Made by a program: the position numbers and the translations under genes. From Treponema sp. (GTDB taxonomy: Bacteria; Spirochaetota; Spirochaetia; Treponematales; Breznakiellaceae), in the NCBI GenBank assembly GCA_012517385.1, contig JAAYUZ010000053.1, positions 16,368-80,367 of the forward strand: a stretch of 64,000 bases of DNA, written 5' to 3'. The first letter of the stretch is position 1; every line of letters starts with the position of its first letter. Of the stretch, positions 46,358 to 56,157 are shown one piece after another. The notes under the pieces are model-generated. The model worked only from the letters and a program-made list of their open reading frames with translations, was not told where the DNA came from and did no database searches.

Positions 46358-47338
46358 ATGCCAACAATCGGCGATGTGGCAAGACATTGTGGGGTTTCCA
46401 CAAGAACCGTTTCACGGGTTTTGAACGACCGGCCTAATGTTCGGCCCGATGTGCGGCAGCGGGTCCTGCAGGTGGCAGAACAGCTCGGTTATCGGCCGGA
46501 TCCCACTGCCCGGGCTCTTAAACTTGGTCATAAACATATCATTGGCATAGTGGCCAATGCCGTATCCAGCGATACCACACTCCGCCGGATAGAAGTAATC
46601 TCCAAACTCTTTGCCACCTCGGGATATGCGGTACTCATGCAGTTTGCCGAATCTCCTGAAATGGAAGAAGCGGCCATCCACAACATCGCAATCCGCTGCG
46701 ACGGCCTGGTCATTTTTTCCAACCTGCATTCAGCCCATTCTCCAGCCCTGCACTGGCTGGAAACCCAGAAGATTCCCTTTATTATCGTTGACCCTCCGGT
46801 AGATCTTACCTTTCCGGCGATCCATATCGACCGTCGCAGCGGTTACCGTGAAGGAGTCCGTTACCTCGTGCAGAAGGGGCGCCGTGAATTACTCTTAGTA
46901 GTAGAAAGTTTCCGGGCCTCTGAACGGATTGCGGGCTTTATGGAAGGTCTTGAGCGGGAAGGCCTCCGGTTCCGGTCTTCCCGTATCCTCCATACCGCCA
47001 AGGGGTTCCAGGGTGGGGCGGACATGGCCCCCGCGGTCCTGGAACTCATCAATACAGAACATATTGATGGAATACTCTGTCATAATGACAAGATAGCCCT
47101 GGGATTGCTGGGAGCCCTGCAGCAGCAGGGTGTGTCGATTCCACAGCAGGTAGCTATCATCGGTTTTGATGATGATGGATTCAGCGGCTATAGCAATCCG
47201 CCCCTTACTACCATTGCCCAGACCGGAGGAGATGTGGGGGCCTTTATTTATGAACAGCTTAAAAATGCCATTGAATACGGAACTGCAATAGAAAGCCGGA
47301 AATTCGGCACAGGACTTGTATTGCGAGCATCGGCCTAG
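46358..47338 (+). CDS. LacI-family transcriptional regulator
   Basis: MPTIGDVARHCGVSTRTVSRVLNDRPNVRPDVRQRVLQVAEQLGYRPDPTARALKLG. Confidence 0.94.
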   Translation: MPTIGDVARHCGVSTRTVSRVLNDRPNVRPDVRQRVLQVAEQLGYRPDPTARALKLGHKHIIGIVANAVSSDTTLRRIEVISKLFATSGYAVLMQFAESPEMEEAAIHNIAIRCDGLVIFSNLHSAHSPALHWLETQKIPFIIVDPPVDLTFPAIHIDRRSGYREGVRYLVQKGRRELLLVVESFRASERIAGFMEGLEREGLRFRSSRILHTAKGFQGGADMAPAVLELINTEHIDGILCHNDKIALGLLGALQQQGVSIPQQVAIIGFDDDGFSGYSNPPLTTIAQTGGDVGAFIYEQLKNAIEYGTAIESRKFGTGLVLRASA

Positions 47339-47365
47339 GCCTTGCATCGCCAGGAGGAGGTTTGT

Positions 47366-48841
47366 ATGGGAATATCGGGAAAACAGGCTGATATCGGCCT
47401 CATTGGACTCGCCGTAATGGGTGAAAATCTGGTCTTAAACATGGAAAGCAAGGGTTTTACCGTGGCCGTTTACAACCGGACGGTTTCCAAAGTTGATGAC
47501 TTTATCAACGGCCGCGGCGCAGGAAAAAACATCATCGGCACCCATAGTCTGGAAGAACTTGCATCGGTTCTAAAAAAGCCCCGGAAGGTCATGTTGATGG
47601 TTAAAGCGGGCCAGGCGGTGGATGAAACCATTGAACATTTGCTGCCGGTTCTGGAACCGGGGGACCTTATTATCGACGGTGGTAACTCTAACTACCAGGA
47701 TACGATGCGGCGAACCGCCTATGTCGAATCAAAGGGGCTCCTCTATGTCGGTTCAGGAGTCTCAGGGGGCGAAGAAGGGGCCCTGACCGGCCCGTCCCTC
47801 ATGCCCGGCGGCTCTCCTGCAGCCTGGCCTCAGATTAAGCCAATCTTCCAGTCCATTGCGGCCAAGGTGGAAGGGGGCGTCCCCTGCTGTGACTGGGTAG
47901 GAGAGAACGGGGCGGGCCATTTTGTGAAAATGGTGCATAATGGGATTGAATATGGTGATATGCAGCTCATCAGCGAAACCTACTGGCTAATGAAGCATTA
48001 TGTAGGTTTAAGCCATGAAGAAATGGCTGATGTGTTTGATGAATGGAATCGGAGTGAACTGGACAGTTATCTTATTGAAATTACCAGGGATATACTCCGC
48101 TATAAAGACAGTGATGGCAGCCCCCTGGTAGAGAAAATCCTCGACGCCGCTGGTCAGAAGGGAACCGGTAAATGGACTGGCATGACCGCTTTGGACTTCG
48201 GTGTCCCCCTGACCCTTATTGTAGAAGCGGTCTTTGCCCGAAGTCTTTCCTCCCAGAAGGAAGAACGGGTCCGGGCTTCAAAACTATTTACGGGTCCCAG
48301 TCTGCCTCAACAGCCTCTGACCGGCGAAGCACGGAAGGCCTTTATCTCTGACCTCAAACAGGCCCTCTATGCATCTAAGATTGTCTCCTATGCCCAGGGC
48401 TATCTTCTTATGAGGGAGGCTGCAAAGGCCTATGGCTGGAATCTCAATTACGGTGGCATCGCCCTCATGTGGAGGGGCGGGTGCATCATCCGTTCTGCCT
48501 TCCTGGGGAAAATTAAAGATGCTTTTGATAAAAATCCAGAACTCGAAAACCTTCTCCAGGACCCCTTCTTCAGCTCTGTCCTGGAAACAGCCCAGGCCTC
48601 ATGGCGTCGAGTGGCAAGCACCGCCCTGCAGTACGGCCTGCCTGCCCCAGCCCTGACCAGTGCTCTTACCTATTTTGACGGCTACCGCAGTGCAAACCTG
48701 CCCGCTAACCTTTTACAGGCCCAGCGGGATTACTTTGGTGCCCATACCTATGAACGGACCGATAGACCCAGGGGAGAGTATTTCCATACCAATTGGACTG
48801 GCCGCGGCGGTTCAACCAGTGCAAGCACCTATACGGTATAA
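47366..48841 (+). CDS. gnd: 6-phosphogluconate dehydrogenase, decarboxylating
   Basis: DIGLIGLAVMGENLVLNMESKGFTVAVYNRTVSKVDDFI, GVSGGEEGALTGPSLMPGG, HFVKMVHNGIEYGDMQLI. Confidence 0.96.
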   Translation: MGISGKQADIGLIGLAVMGENLVLNMESKGFTVAVYNRTVSKVDDFINGRGAGKNIIGTHSLEELASVLKKPRKVMLMVKAGQAVDETIEHLLPVLEPGDLIIDGGNSNYQDTMRRTAYVESKGLLYVGSGVSGGEEGALTGPSLMPGGSPAAWPQIKPIFQSIAAKVEGGVPCCDWVGENGAGHFVKMVHNGIEYGDMQLISETYWLMKHYVGLSHEEMADVFDEWNRSELDSYLIEITRDILRYKDSDGSPLVEKILDAAGQKGTGKWTGMTALDFGVPLTLIVEAVFARSLSSQKEERVRASKLFTGPSLPQQPLTGEARKAFISDLKQALYASKIVSYAQGYLLMREAAKAYGWNLNYGGIALMWRGGCIIRSAFLGKIKDAFDKNPELENLLQDPFFSSVLETAQASWRRVASTALQYGLPAPALTSALTYFDGYRSANLPANLLQAQRDYFGAHTYERTDRPRGEYFHTNWTGRGGSTSASTYTV

Positions 48842-48856
48842 AAAGGAGGAAAACAG

Positions 48857-49969
48857 ATGGCACAGTTACAGATTAAGGCTCCAGAAGGAGTGACCCATGA
48901 CCTTTTAGCCCTTGGAGCGCTGGTCACCCGGCTGGATCCGGGTATCATACCCTTTTCAGAGGCGAATCATTACGACCTCTATGTTTCCGGAGGGGAATAC
49001 AATGTGGCGGCAAACCTGTCCCAGTGCTTTAGGATGAGAACCGCCATAGCCAGCGCCATGGTGGACTATCCTATTGGTCAGCGGGTAGAAAATGCGGTCC
49101 GTAAAGCCGGGGTGTACCCCTATTATGTACGGTTTCCCCATGATGGAGTGGGGGGCCCCAATATGGCCACCGTCTGGAGTGACCGGGGCCAGGGGGTTCG
49201 TGCTCCAGTGGTTTTCTATAACCGTTCCAACGAAGCGGCGGGCTATCTGAAACCGGGCAGCTTTAATTGGTCAGAAATCTTCAGCAAGGGGGTTCGCTGG
49301 TTCCATTCGGGGGGTATATTTTCTGCCCTTTCGGATACTACCCCCGCTCTTGTAATAGAAGCCATGGAGGCGGCAAAAAAGGCTGGGGCAGTGGTCTCCT
49401 TTGATCTTAATTATAGGGCTAAACTCTGGGCGGTTGCTGCTGCCTCCCGGGGCCTCTCACCGGCCCAGGCTGCTGAACAGGCTTCCAAAATCCTGCGCGA
49501 AATTGTCCGCCATGTGGATGTTCTGGTTGGAAATGAAGAAGATTTACAGAAGGGCCTTGGACTTCCCGGACCTGAGGTGGAAAACAAGAATAAACTCGAT
49601 CCATCAACCTTTTTTGGCATGATGGAAAGTGTCGTAAGGGATTTTCCCAATATTAAAGCGGTAGCCACCACCCTCCGGGAAGTCCATTCTACTAACCGGC
49701 ATTCCTGGGGGGCGGTACTCTGGCTGGATGGCAAGAGCTATGTGTCTCCAACCTGTGAACTGGATGTCTATGATCGGGTCGGAGGCGGTGATGGCTTTGC
49801 GGCGGGGCTTTTTTATGGCCTCATGGCCGGGAAAAGCCCCGAAGAAGCCCTCAGACTCGGGTGGGCCCATGGGGCGCTTCTGACCACAACCCCCGGGGAT
49901 ACCACCATGGTAACCCTTGAGCAGGTGGAAGCCTTTGCAAAGGGTGGTTCAGCAAGAATTCAGCGATAA
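48857..49969 (+). CDS. kdgK: PfkB-family sugar kinase, likely 2-dehydro-3-deoxygluconokinase
   Basis: SGGEYNVAANLSQCF, FDLNYRAKLW, DRVGGGDGFAAGLFYGLM (PfkB signature). Confidence 0.82.
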   Translation: MAQLQIKAPEGVTHDLLALGALVTRLDPGIIPFSEANHYDLYVSGGEYNVAANLSQCFRMRTAIASAMVDYPIGQRVENAVRKAGVYPYYVRFPHDGVGGPNMATVWSDRGQGVRAPVVFYNRSNEAAGYLKPGSFNWSEIFSKGVRWFHSGGIFSALSDTTPALVIEAMEAAKKAGAVVSFDLNYRAKLWAVAAASRGLSPAQAAEQASKILREIVRHVDVLVGNEEDLQKGLGLPGPEVENKNKLDPSTFFGMMESVVRDFPNIKAVATTLREVHSTNRHSWGAVLWLDGKSYVSPTCELDVYDRVGGGDGFAAGLFYGLMAGKSPEEALRLGWAHGALLTTTPGDTTMVTLEQVEAFAKGGSARIQR

Positions 49970-50004
49970 TACAGGGGGTAAAGACCCTCATATCCGCATT
50001 ATAA

Positions 50005-50036
50005 AACCCGCCCTTCGTAAAGGCGGGTTTTTTTTT
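50005..50036 (+). terminator. Intrinsic terminator
   Basis: aacccgcc-cttcgtaaa-ggcgggtt + T-run. Confidence 0.92.
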
Positions 50037-50068
50037 GCTTTTTGCTTCCTTTTATCCTATATTTATAG

Positions 50069-50086
50069 TGGAACTAAAAAGTTCCA
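50069..50086. promoter_or_regulatory. Palindrome abutting the Shine-Dalgarno of the Pro-rich small ORF
   Basis: TGGAACT-AAAA-AGTTCCA, directly followed by aaggaggg. Confidence 0.55.
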
Positions 50087-50099
50087 AAGGAGGGATTGT

Positions 50100-50270
50100 A
50101 TGTCCATAGATAGTTCTGGTTCTATTCCCGGACCGATTGGGCTTACGGTTCCACCGCCCCAGGAAGATACGGTTGTATCTGAACCCGCTCCGGAACCGGT
50201 ACCACCCCCAGAGCCGCCGCCTGCTCCATTGCCATCCTATCAGGGTAATAGGGTTGATGAATCGATCTAA
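50100..50270 (+). CDS. 56-aa proline-rich small protein of unknown function
   Basis: AAAGGAGGG SD then ATG; MSIDSSGSIPGPIGLTVPPPQEDTVVSEPAPEPVPPPEPPPAPLPSYQGNRVDESI. Confidence 0.6.
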   Translation: MSIDSSGSIPGPIGLTVPPPQEDTVVSEPAPEPVPPPEPPPAPLPSYQGNRVDESI

Positions 50271-50288
50271 TTGGTCCTTACCGTCTTG

Positions 50289-50316
50289 ACATTGTTGCAT
50301 TATATTGCAACAATGT
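50289..50316. promoter_or_regulatory. ArsR-type operator palindrome overlapping a TTGACA box
   Basis: ACATTGTTGCA-TTATAT-TGCAACAATGT, perfect 11-bp arms, upstream of the ArsR gene; TTGACA at 50286-50291. Confidence 0.85.
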
Positions 50317-50330
50317 GATAAGAGGATGGT

Positions 50331-50645
50331 ATGACAGAAGAAGAACGAAAACGCTGTGAATTGCGGGCCCATATGTTTAAGGCGTTAGCCCATCCGTTAC
50401 GGGTGTATATGCTCGAAAAACTTAAGGAACGGCCCTGGTGTGTCTGTGAAATGGCAGAAGAACTTGGTGTTGATAAATCGATAGTATCAAAATATCTGAC
50501 CCAGCTGAAAAATGCCGGTATTATCGAAGATAAAAAAAGGGGCACCCTGGTGGAATATCACCTGGCTGCCCCCTGTGTACTCGAGCTTGCTTCCTGTGCA
50601 GAAGCTTCTGTTCTTGAAATTCGAAAAAAGCGTTTGATGATATAA
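50331..50645 (+). CDS. ArsR-family transcriptional regulator
   Basis: ALAHPLRVYMLEKLKERPWCVCEMAEELGVDKSIVSKYLTQLKNAGIIEDKKRGTLVEYHL; CVC metal-site motif. Confidence 0.92.
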   Translation: MTEEERKRCELRAHMFKALAHPLRVYMLEKLKERPWCVCEMAEELGVDKSIVSKYLTQLKNAGIIEDKKRGTLVEYHLAAPCVLELASCAEASVLEIRKKRLMI

Positions 50646-50678
50646 GGGTGGTAGAGTGACTCTACCTCTGCTTCTCCC

Positions 50679-51116
50679 TTATGCTTCCAGAGCTTCCGGT
50701 AGTGTCTTTACAAAGTCTCGTATCTCATCTCGAACTCTTCGGTAAATACTCAAAACCTCTTCTTCGCTTTTTGCAGTTTTAGCCAGTGCGGGCGGGTCCT
50801 GGAATGAATGATGGATAACCTTCGCCTTCCCGGGGAATCTAGGGCAGACTTCTGCGGCGTGGTCGCAGACGGTTACCACATAATCGATTCCCTTATCGAG
50901 CAGCTCTGTCACCAGTTTAGACCGATGAGCGGAAATATCTACTCCTGCTTCGGCCATGACCTTGACTGCGATTGGATTTAGTCCATGGGCTTCGACCCCA
51001 GCGGAATATACTTCGAACAGGTCCCCCTTCAGGTGACGGGCCCAACCCTCTGCCATCTGGGACCGGCAGGAATTACCGGTACAGAGAAAGAGCAGTTTTT
51101 TCTTCTGATCACTCAT
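50679..51116 (-). CDS. arsC: Arsenate reductase (LMW-PTPase/ArsC type)
   Basis: [59 protein letters not shown]. Confidence 0.88.
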   Translation of the reverse strand: MSDQKKKLLFLCTGNSCRSQMAEGWARHLKGDLFEVYSAGVEAHGLNPIAVKVMAEAGVDISAHRSKLVTELLDKGIDYVVTVCDHAAEVCPRFPGKAKVIHHSFQDPPALAKTAKSEEEVLSIYRRVRDEIRDFVKTLPEALEA

Positions 51117-51844
51117 AATATATGCTCCAAAAACCGTTTTGTTCGGTCTTCTTTAGGATTGGTAAAAAATTCATCCGGCGGAGCCGATTCTATAATCTGC
51201 CCCTGGTCCATAAAGATGACCCGATTGGCTGCGGCTCTGGCAAAACCCATTTCATGGGATACGACGAGCATGGTCATTCCTTCCCTTGCCAGGGCGGTCA
51301 TAACATCCAGGACTTCCTTGATCATTTCAGGGTCCAGGGCGCTGGTGGGTTCATCAAAGAGCATCACCTTGGGGTTCATTGCTAAGGCTCTTGCTATGGC
51401 AACCCGCTGCTGCTGACCTCCGGATAGCTGGTCCGGGTAAGCATGGGCCTTATCGGAAAGTCCTACCTTTTTTAAGAGCCTCAAGGCCGTCTCTTCGGCT
51501 TCTACTGCGGACACTTTTTTAACCGTTGTGGGAGCCAGGGTTATATTTTCCATCACCGAAAGATGGGGAAAAAGGTTAAAGCTCTGGAATACCATGCCAA
51601 CCTCTTCCCGGATCTGGCGGATATCCGCCTTTTCATCGGTCACACAGTCCCCATCAATATAGATGGTTCCGCTGTCCAGCCGTTCCAGCCGATTTACACT
51701 GCGAAGCAGGGTGCTCTTACCCGAACCGGAAGGCCCGATAATCAGAACTACTTCACCTTTACTGATGTCTAAATCAACACCCCGCAGGGCTTCTACTTTG
51801 CCGTAGGTTTTACGGGCTCCACGAATACTAATGAAGGGTTCCAC
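51113..51844 (-). CDS. Polar amino acid ABC transporter ATP-binding protein (GlnQ-like)
   Basis: [68 protein letters not shown] start. Confidence 0.94.
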   Translation of the reverse strand: MEPFISIRGARKTYGKVEALRGVDLDISKGEVVLIIGPSGSGKSTLLRSVNRLERLDSGTIYIDGDCVTDEKADIRQIREEVGMVFQSFNLFPHLSVMENITLAPTTVKKVSAVEAEETALRLLKKVGLSDKAHAYPDQLSGGQQQRVAIARALAMNPKVMLFDEPTSALDPEMIKEVLDVMTALAREGMTMLVVSHEMGFARAAANRVIFMDQGQIIESAPPDEFFTNPKEDRTKRFLEHIL

Positions 51845-52655
51845 GATGTCTTAACCTTTCTTCCATAATCGCGACAAGACGCGAGAAGAATAATGTCATA
51901 ACAAGATAGATCAGTGCTATGACCGTATAGCTTTCAAAATACCTGAAAGATGTGGATGCATACTCACGTCCACGCCGTAACAGATCCGCAACCGCCAGAA
52001 TAGATACCAGAGAGGAGTCCTTTAACAGGGCGATAAACTCATTCCCTATAGGCGGGAGAATAACCTTGATAGTCTGGGGCAGTATAACCTTCCGCATTGC
52101 CTGTCCGCGGCTTAAGCCCAACGCAAGGGCTGCCTCCATCTGTCCCTTGGGAATAGACTGAATACCGGCTCTGAAAATCTCAGCCATATAGGCACCGTAA
52201 CAGATCGACATGGCAAGGATGGCTGCAGCGGGGCCACTCAGTTTAATCCAATTTCCCAGGGCATAGTAAATGTAGAAGAGTTGAACAAGAAGGGGGATAC
52301 CCCGGATTACTTCCACATATACCGTGGCAATACGGTTTACAATTGTTATCTGTGAAATACGGCCCAGGCCGGCAAGCAAGCCGATAAAGAGGGCAAAGAA
52401 AATGGCAGATACGGTGACCCCAAAGGTGACTAGAAGACCGTCAGGAACAAAGGACAGAATCTTTCGGTAGGGGTCTGGAAATGCGATTACCAGTACCCCT
52501 AAAATAGCAAGAGCTCCGAAAAATGAAATGTTCCATGCCGACAGGGCTCCCCTTTCGCCCTTTTGAGGGATCAGGGTTCCGTCGGTAACATTGATATGGG
52601 TAGGAAGCGGAATAAGCTCCTCTTCTGATTCTGAATCATGCGTTTTTTGTTCCAT
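51828..52655 (-). CDS. Polar amino acid ABC transporter permease
   Basis: [78 protein letters not shown]. Confidence 0.93.
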   Translation of the reverse strand: MEQKTHDSESEEELIPLPTHINVTDGTLIPQKGERGALSAWNISFFGALAILGVLVIAFPDPYRKILSFVPDGLLVTFGVTVSAIFFALFIGLLAGLGRISQITIVNRIATVYVEVIRGIPLLVQLFYIYYALGNWIKLSGPAAAILAMSICYGAYMAEIFRAGIQSIPKGQMEAALALGLSRGQAMRKVILPQTIKVILPPIGNEFIALLKDSSLVSILAVADLLRRGREYASTSFRYFESYTVIALIYLVMTLFFSRLVAIMEERLRHRGTLH

Positions 52656-52657
52656 GA

Positions 52658-53452
52658 TTAATGAAGCCACTTCTTTGCGATTTCTTCTAATTTGCCATTT
52701 GCCTTAATCTTGGCGAGGCCATCGTTAATCAAAGTGAGGGTTTTGGTGTCCCCCTTGCGGACCGCGATACCAAGCCATTCATCAGTAAAGGGCTCTCCGA
52801 CAATTTTTAGTTTGTCCTTAAATTTGGGATTCTGCAGCGCGAAATCGGCTGCGATTGGATTGTCAGCCACAACTCCGGCGATTCTGCCATTTGCCAGATC
52901 TTCGAAGGCGAGCCCAACCTCATCATAGGTTGCCAATTCTACACCAGCTGCTTTCTGAATCTCAAAGGCTCCTGTGGTACCGATCTGGGCTCCCACCTTT
53001 TTGCCCACCAAATCCTTAAGGGTACTAACTCCGTTCAGGGACTTTGCGACCACGAGGACCTGACCTGCATTTACATAGGGGTCGGAAAAGTCCATGGTCT
53101 GTTTGCGTTCTTCTGTAATGGTTACTGAAGAACAAATCGCATCATAATTCCCTGCGGCAAGACCTGCAAAGATACCGTCCCAGGCGGTATTGCGAATTTC
53201 TACATCAAAGCCAGCTGCTTCAGCGATGGCTTTCATCATTTCCGGGGCAAAACCTACAATATTTTTATTTTCATCGACAAATTCCATGGGTGGCCAGGTT
53301 GCATCGGATGCAATAACTAGTTTAACCCGTTCTGCCGGTTTAGCCGTCTGAGCGGAGCCAGTATTCTGTTTCTGGCAGGAAAGCATAGAACCTGCCAGCA
53401 TCAGAGCAAAGAGCGAGAACACAATGTGCTTGAACCACAATCTATCGGACAT
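52658..53452 (-). CDS. Polar amino acid ABC transporter substrate-binding lipoprotein
   Basis: Lipobox LMLAGSMLSC; LVIASDATWPPMEFVDENKNIVGFAPEMMKAIAEAAGFDVEIRNTAWDGIFAGLAAGNYDAICSSVTITEERKQTMDFSDPY. Start at 53452 has an AGGAGG SD. Confidence 0.94.
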   Translation of the reverse strand: MSDRLWFKHIVFSLFALMLAGSMLSCQKQNTGSAQTAKPAERVKLVIASDATWPPMEFVDENKNIVGFAPEMMKAIAEAAGFDVEIRNTAWDGIFAGLAAGNYDAICSSVTITEERKQTMDFSDPYVNAGQVLVVAKSLNGVSTLKDLVGKKVGAQIGTTGAFEIQKAAGVELATYDEVGLAFEDLANGRIAGVVADNPIAADFALQNPKFKDKLKIVGEPFTDEWLGIAVRKGDTKTLTLINDGLAKIKANGKLEEIAKKWLH

Positions 53453-53634
53453 GGGAAGCCTCCTCATACAAAGATAGTCTTTATAATAGTAGGAACCGTA
53501 TATATTGTCAATTTAACCGTATTTTTATACAGTGTTCACAGGCTTTACATCATCGGCTTGCATGATAAACCAGGACTGGATACACTTATATAGATGAAAT
53601 GTTGAGTGTTCAAAGGCAGTTATAAGGAGCAGGA

Positions 53635-54939
53635 ATGGAATTTTCTTCTACCCGTTCAAAGGAATTAAAGGTTGGTTTCAGAGATGCGGTTCTACATTGT
53701 CTTCCTCCCGATGGAGGTCTTTATGTGCCCGCATCTTTAGTAGATTTGCGCCCCTTTTTCCTTTATATGGATAGCGAGACAACCTACCCTGAATTAGTTG
53801 CCACGGTAGCGCCTGTTCTGTTGCAGGGTGAACTGAATCCAATATCAGCCGCCCGGGTTGCCGAAAGTGCCTTCAGCTTTGAACCGGAATTAAAACGGCT
53901 GGACCATAATTTATCCGTATTGGAACTTCATAATGGCCCTACAGGGGTGTTCAAGGATTTTGGTATTGCCTTCCTTGCTGCCGTAATGGAAGAACTGTTA
54001 AAACCTCAAGGCCATGCGATGACCCTGACCGCAACCACGGGGCGCACCGGTGTGAGCGTTGCCCATGCATTTAAGGGCAGAACCGGTATTACGGCGGTAA
54101 TTCTGTATCCCGAGGGACATGTTCGGGGACTGGACCCTGCAACCTTTGTAAATAACGGGGGAAATATACTACCAATTCAGATTCAAGGTACCTTTGATGA
54201 TTGCCAGCGGCTTATCCGGGATGCCTTTGAGGACCGACCTTTTGCTGAACGCTATGGACTCACCAGTGCCAATACGATCAATGTGGGACGCCTTCTGCCC
54301 CAGGTTTTTTATTTCCTCTATGCGTTTATCAAAATAAAGAAGGACCTGCATGGGGATCTCCTCTTTAGCGTCCCTTCAGGTAATTTCGGCAACCTGATCG
54401 CGGGCCTTTATGCATGGAAATTTGGGCTTCCGGCAAATGGCTTTATTGCCGCAATGAACAGCAATGATACCTTCGGGGACTTTTTCAGGGGCCAGTCCTT
54501 TGTTCCCCATACTCCGGTACGAACCCTGTCCCATTCCATGGATGTTGGTAATCCTTCTAATTATGAACGGTTAGCTGCCTTTTACAATGAAGCCCCGGCG
54601 GTCATGAAACACATGGTGTATTCAGAAAAGGTTGATGATGAGGCGACCCTGGCTGCAATGGAGCGGGCCTGGAAACGCTATGGTATCCATCTGGACCCTC
54701 ATGGAGCGGTCGGCTTTGCTGCGGCTGAACGGCTTTTGGCTGGTGATATAGAAGATGGTCATGTGGTAGTCCTTTCTACGGGGCATCCGGCTAAATATTC
54801 AGAACTTGTAACCAAAGTAACCGGTAAGGCTCCTATCACCTCCGATACGCTGCAAAATCTACAGAAAGAGGTTGCCCCCGTAGCGGTCATCCCTGCCCGG
54901 CTTGATGCCCTGGAATCGGCGATTGCGGGGGTGCTGTAA
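53635..54939 (+). CDS. thrC: Threonine synthase
   Basis: ELHNGPTGVFKDFGIAFLAAVMEELL, TATTGRTGVSVAHAF, VPSGNFGNLIAGLYA. Confidence 0.94.
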   Translation: MEFSSTRSKELKVGFRDAVLHCLPPDGGLYVPASLVDLRPFFLYMDSETTYPELVATVAPVLLQGELNPISAARVAESAFSFEPELKRLDHNLSVLELHNGPTGVFKDFGIAFLAAVMEELLKPQGHAMTLTATTGRTGVSVAHAFKGRTGITAVILYPEGHVRGLDPATFVNNGGNILPIQIQGTFDDCQRLIRDAFEDRPFAERYGLTSANTINVGRLLPQVFYFLYAFIKIKKDLHGDLLFSVPSGNFGNLIAGLYAWKFGLPANGFIAAMNSNDTFGDFFRGQSFVPHTPVRTLSHSMDVGNPSNYERLAAFYNEAPAVMKHMVYSEKVDDEATLAAMERAWKRYGIHLDPHGAVGFAAAERLLAGDIEDGHVVVLSTGHPAKYSELVTKVTGKAPITSDTLQNLQKEVAPVAVIPARLDALESAIAGVL

Positions 54940-54978
54940 TCTTAAGCTGTTACCTGATCTGTAACCTGTGGGGTTCCC

Positions 54979-56157
54979 TTAAAAGGAACGGCGTTTTCTA
55001 TCCAGTTTTTTACCATCCGCGCTGCGGTAGGGATTTTTCGTGTTTTTAAGATAATTCTGGTAAGCCGCTGCACTTTCATAATAATTGTCCAGACCTTTAA
55101 ATGATGAGGCTTCATCGCAGCGGTATAACTCTAAAAGGAGCGGAAAAAGAGGGGACTCAATGGTAGCCTGGGTTCGCTGCAGCGGAAGCCGGGGCAGGGC
55201 AGCGGGCATCATGTGGTTTCTGACCAGGTACTGCACCTTGGAAATAGTATCGGGAGGAAATCCCAGACGATTAAGAAATTGATAAGCCACTTCTTCACCG
55301 AGTTCTGCGTGTTTATCAAAGCGGCGGTTCCCCGATGAGGATGCAAAACTTTTTCCCACGTCATGGAGCAGGAGCCCTAAGGACAGGAGCAGATCGGGTT
55401 TTTTACGATGCCTGAAGGTTTCCAGGGTATGTTTCCATACATTTCCTTCGGGATGGAATTCCTTTGAATGGTCTATGGTATCCATCATGGCCAATTCGGG
55501 CCAAAGTTGGGCTATGATACCGCTTTTTAGCAAAAATGAAAAACCCAGATCTGGCCGATTCGAGGTGAGCAGCAATTCTAAATAGGTCCGCTGCTGTTCT
55601 ATAGGTACATCCACTGTATCGAGAACCGGTGATACGATTTTTAGAATCGACGCTACCGGGTCTTCCCGGTTGTAGTCTGTTTCCTGTGGGCTGTATCGAG
55701 CCAGGATGATCGCCGTTTCGAGTAAATACTGGGGGCTAGAATCGCTCTCCGAAAGGCTTAACCAGGGGATCTCCTGGTTTGCAATACTATCCGGGAAAAG
55801 AAGCTGTTTTGCTATTTCTGCATATACAGGATAGAGATCTCTTTCATCAATATACACCTGCCGGTTTATATTAAACCGGAGTGAGAGCAGGGGATGAAAA
55901 AATACAGCTTCGGTACTCTCTTCAGTACAATAAAAATAATAGCGACCCTCATCCCGGTCTACTGCTGCATCGGCTAATGCTACCCCAGGATACCGCAGGT
56001 TGTCGAATAACTTGCTGAGCTCTGGAAGATCTGCGGTGGTTTGGATATAAGTTACAGGCCCTGCCGGTAAATGTACATACCGGTCCAGGGCACTGAAACC
56101 AATCAATTCTGCAGTCCATCCCGCTTCCAGCAATTCCCGGAAGGGGCTTTTCATCAT
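54979..56157 (-). CDS. HD-domain protein with divergent nucleotidyltransferase-like N-terminus (CCA-adding-enzyme-related)
   Basis: HD motif LGLLLHDVGKSFASSSGNRRFDKHAELGEEVAYQFLNRLGFPPDTISKVQYLVRNHMM; N-terminal region lacks an obvious G-S...DxD. Confidence 0.75.
   Translation of the reverse strand: MMKSPFRELLEAGWTAELIGFSALDRYVHLPAGPVTYIQTTADLPELSKLFDNLRYPGVALADAAVDRDEGRYYFYCTEESTEAVFFHPLLSLRFNINRQVYIDERDLYPVYAEIAKQLLFPDSIANQEIPWLSLSESDSSPQYLLETAIILARYSPQETDYNREDPVASILKIVSPVLDTVDVPIEQQRTYLELLLTSNRPDLGFSFLLKSGIIAQLWPELAMMDTIDHSKEFHPEGNVWKHTLETFRHRKKPDLLLSLGLLLHDVGKSFASSSGNRRFDKHAELGEEVAYQFLNRLGFPPDTISKVQYLVRNHMMPAALPRLPLQRTQATIESPLFPLLLELYRCDEASSFKGLDNYYESAAAYQNYLKNTKNPYRSADGKKLDRKRRSF

Noticed and set aside
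50650-50666. Hairpin ggtagag-tga-ctctacc between arsR and arsC
   Set aside because: Perfect but short stem with a poor T-tract; not strong enough to call as a terminator.
53467-53634. Possible T-box or threonine-responsive leader before thrC
   Set aside because: No T-box consensus, terminator hairpin or leader peptide with Thr codons could be identified.
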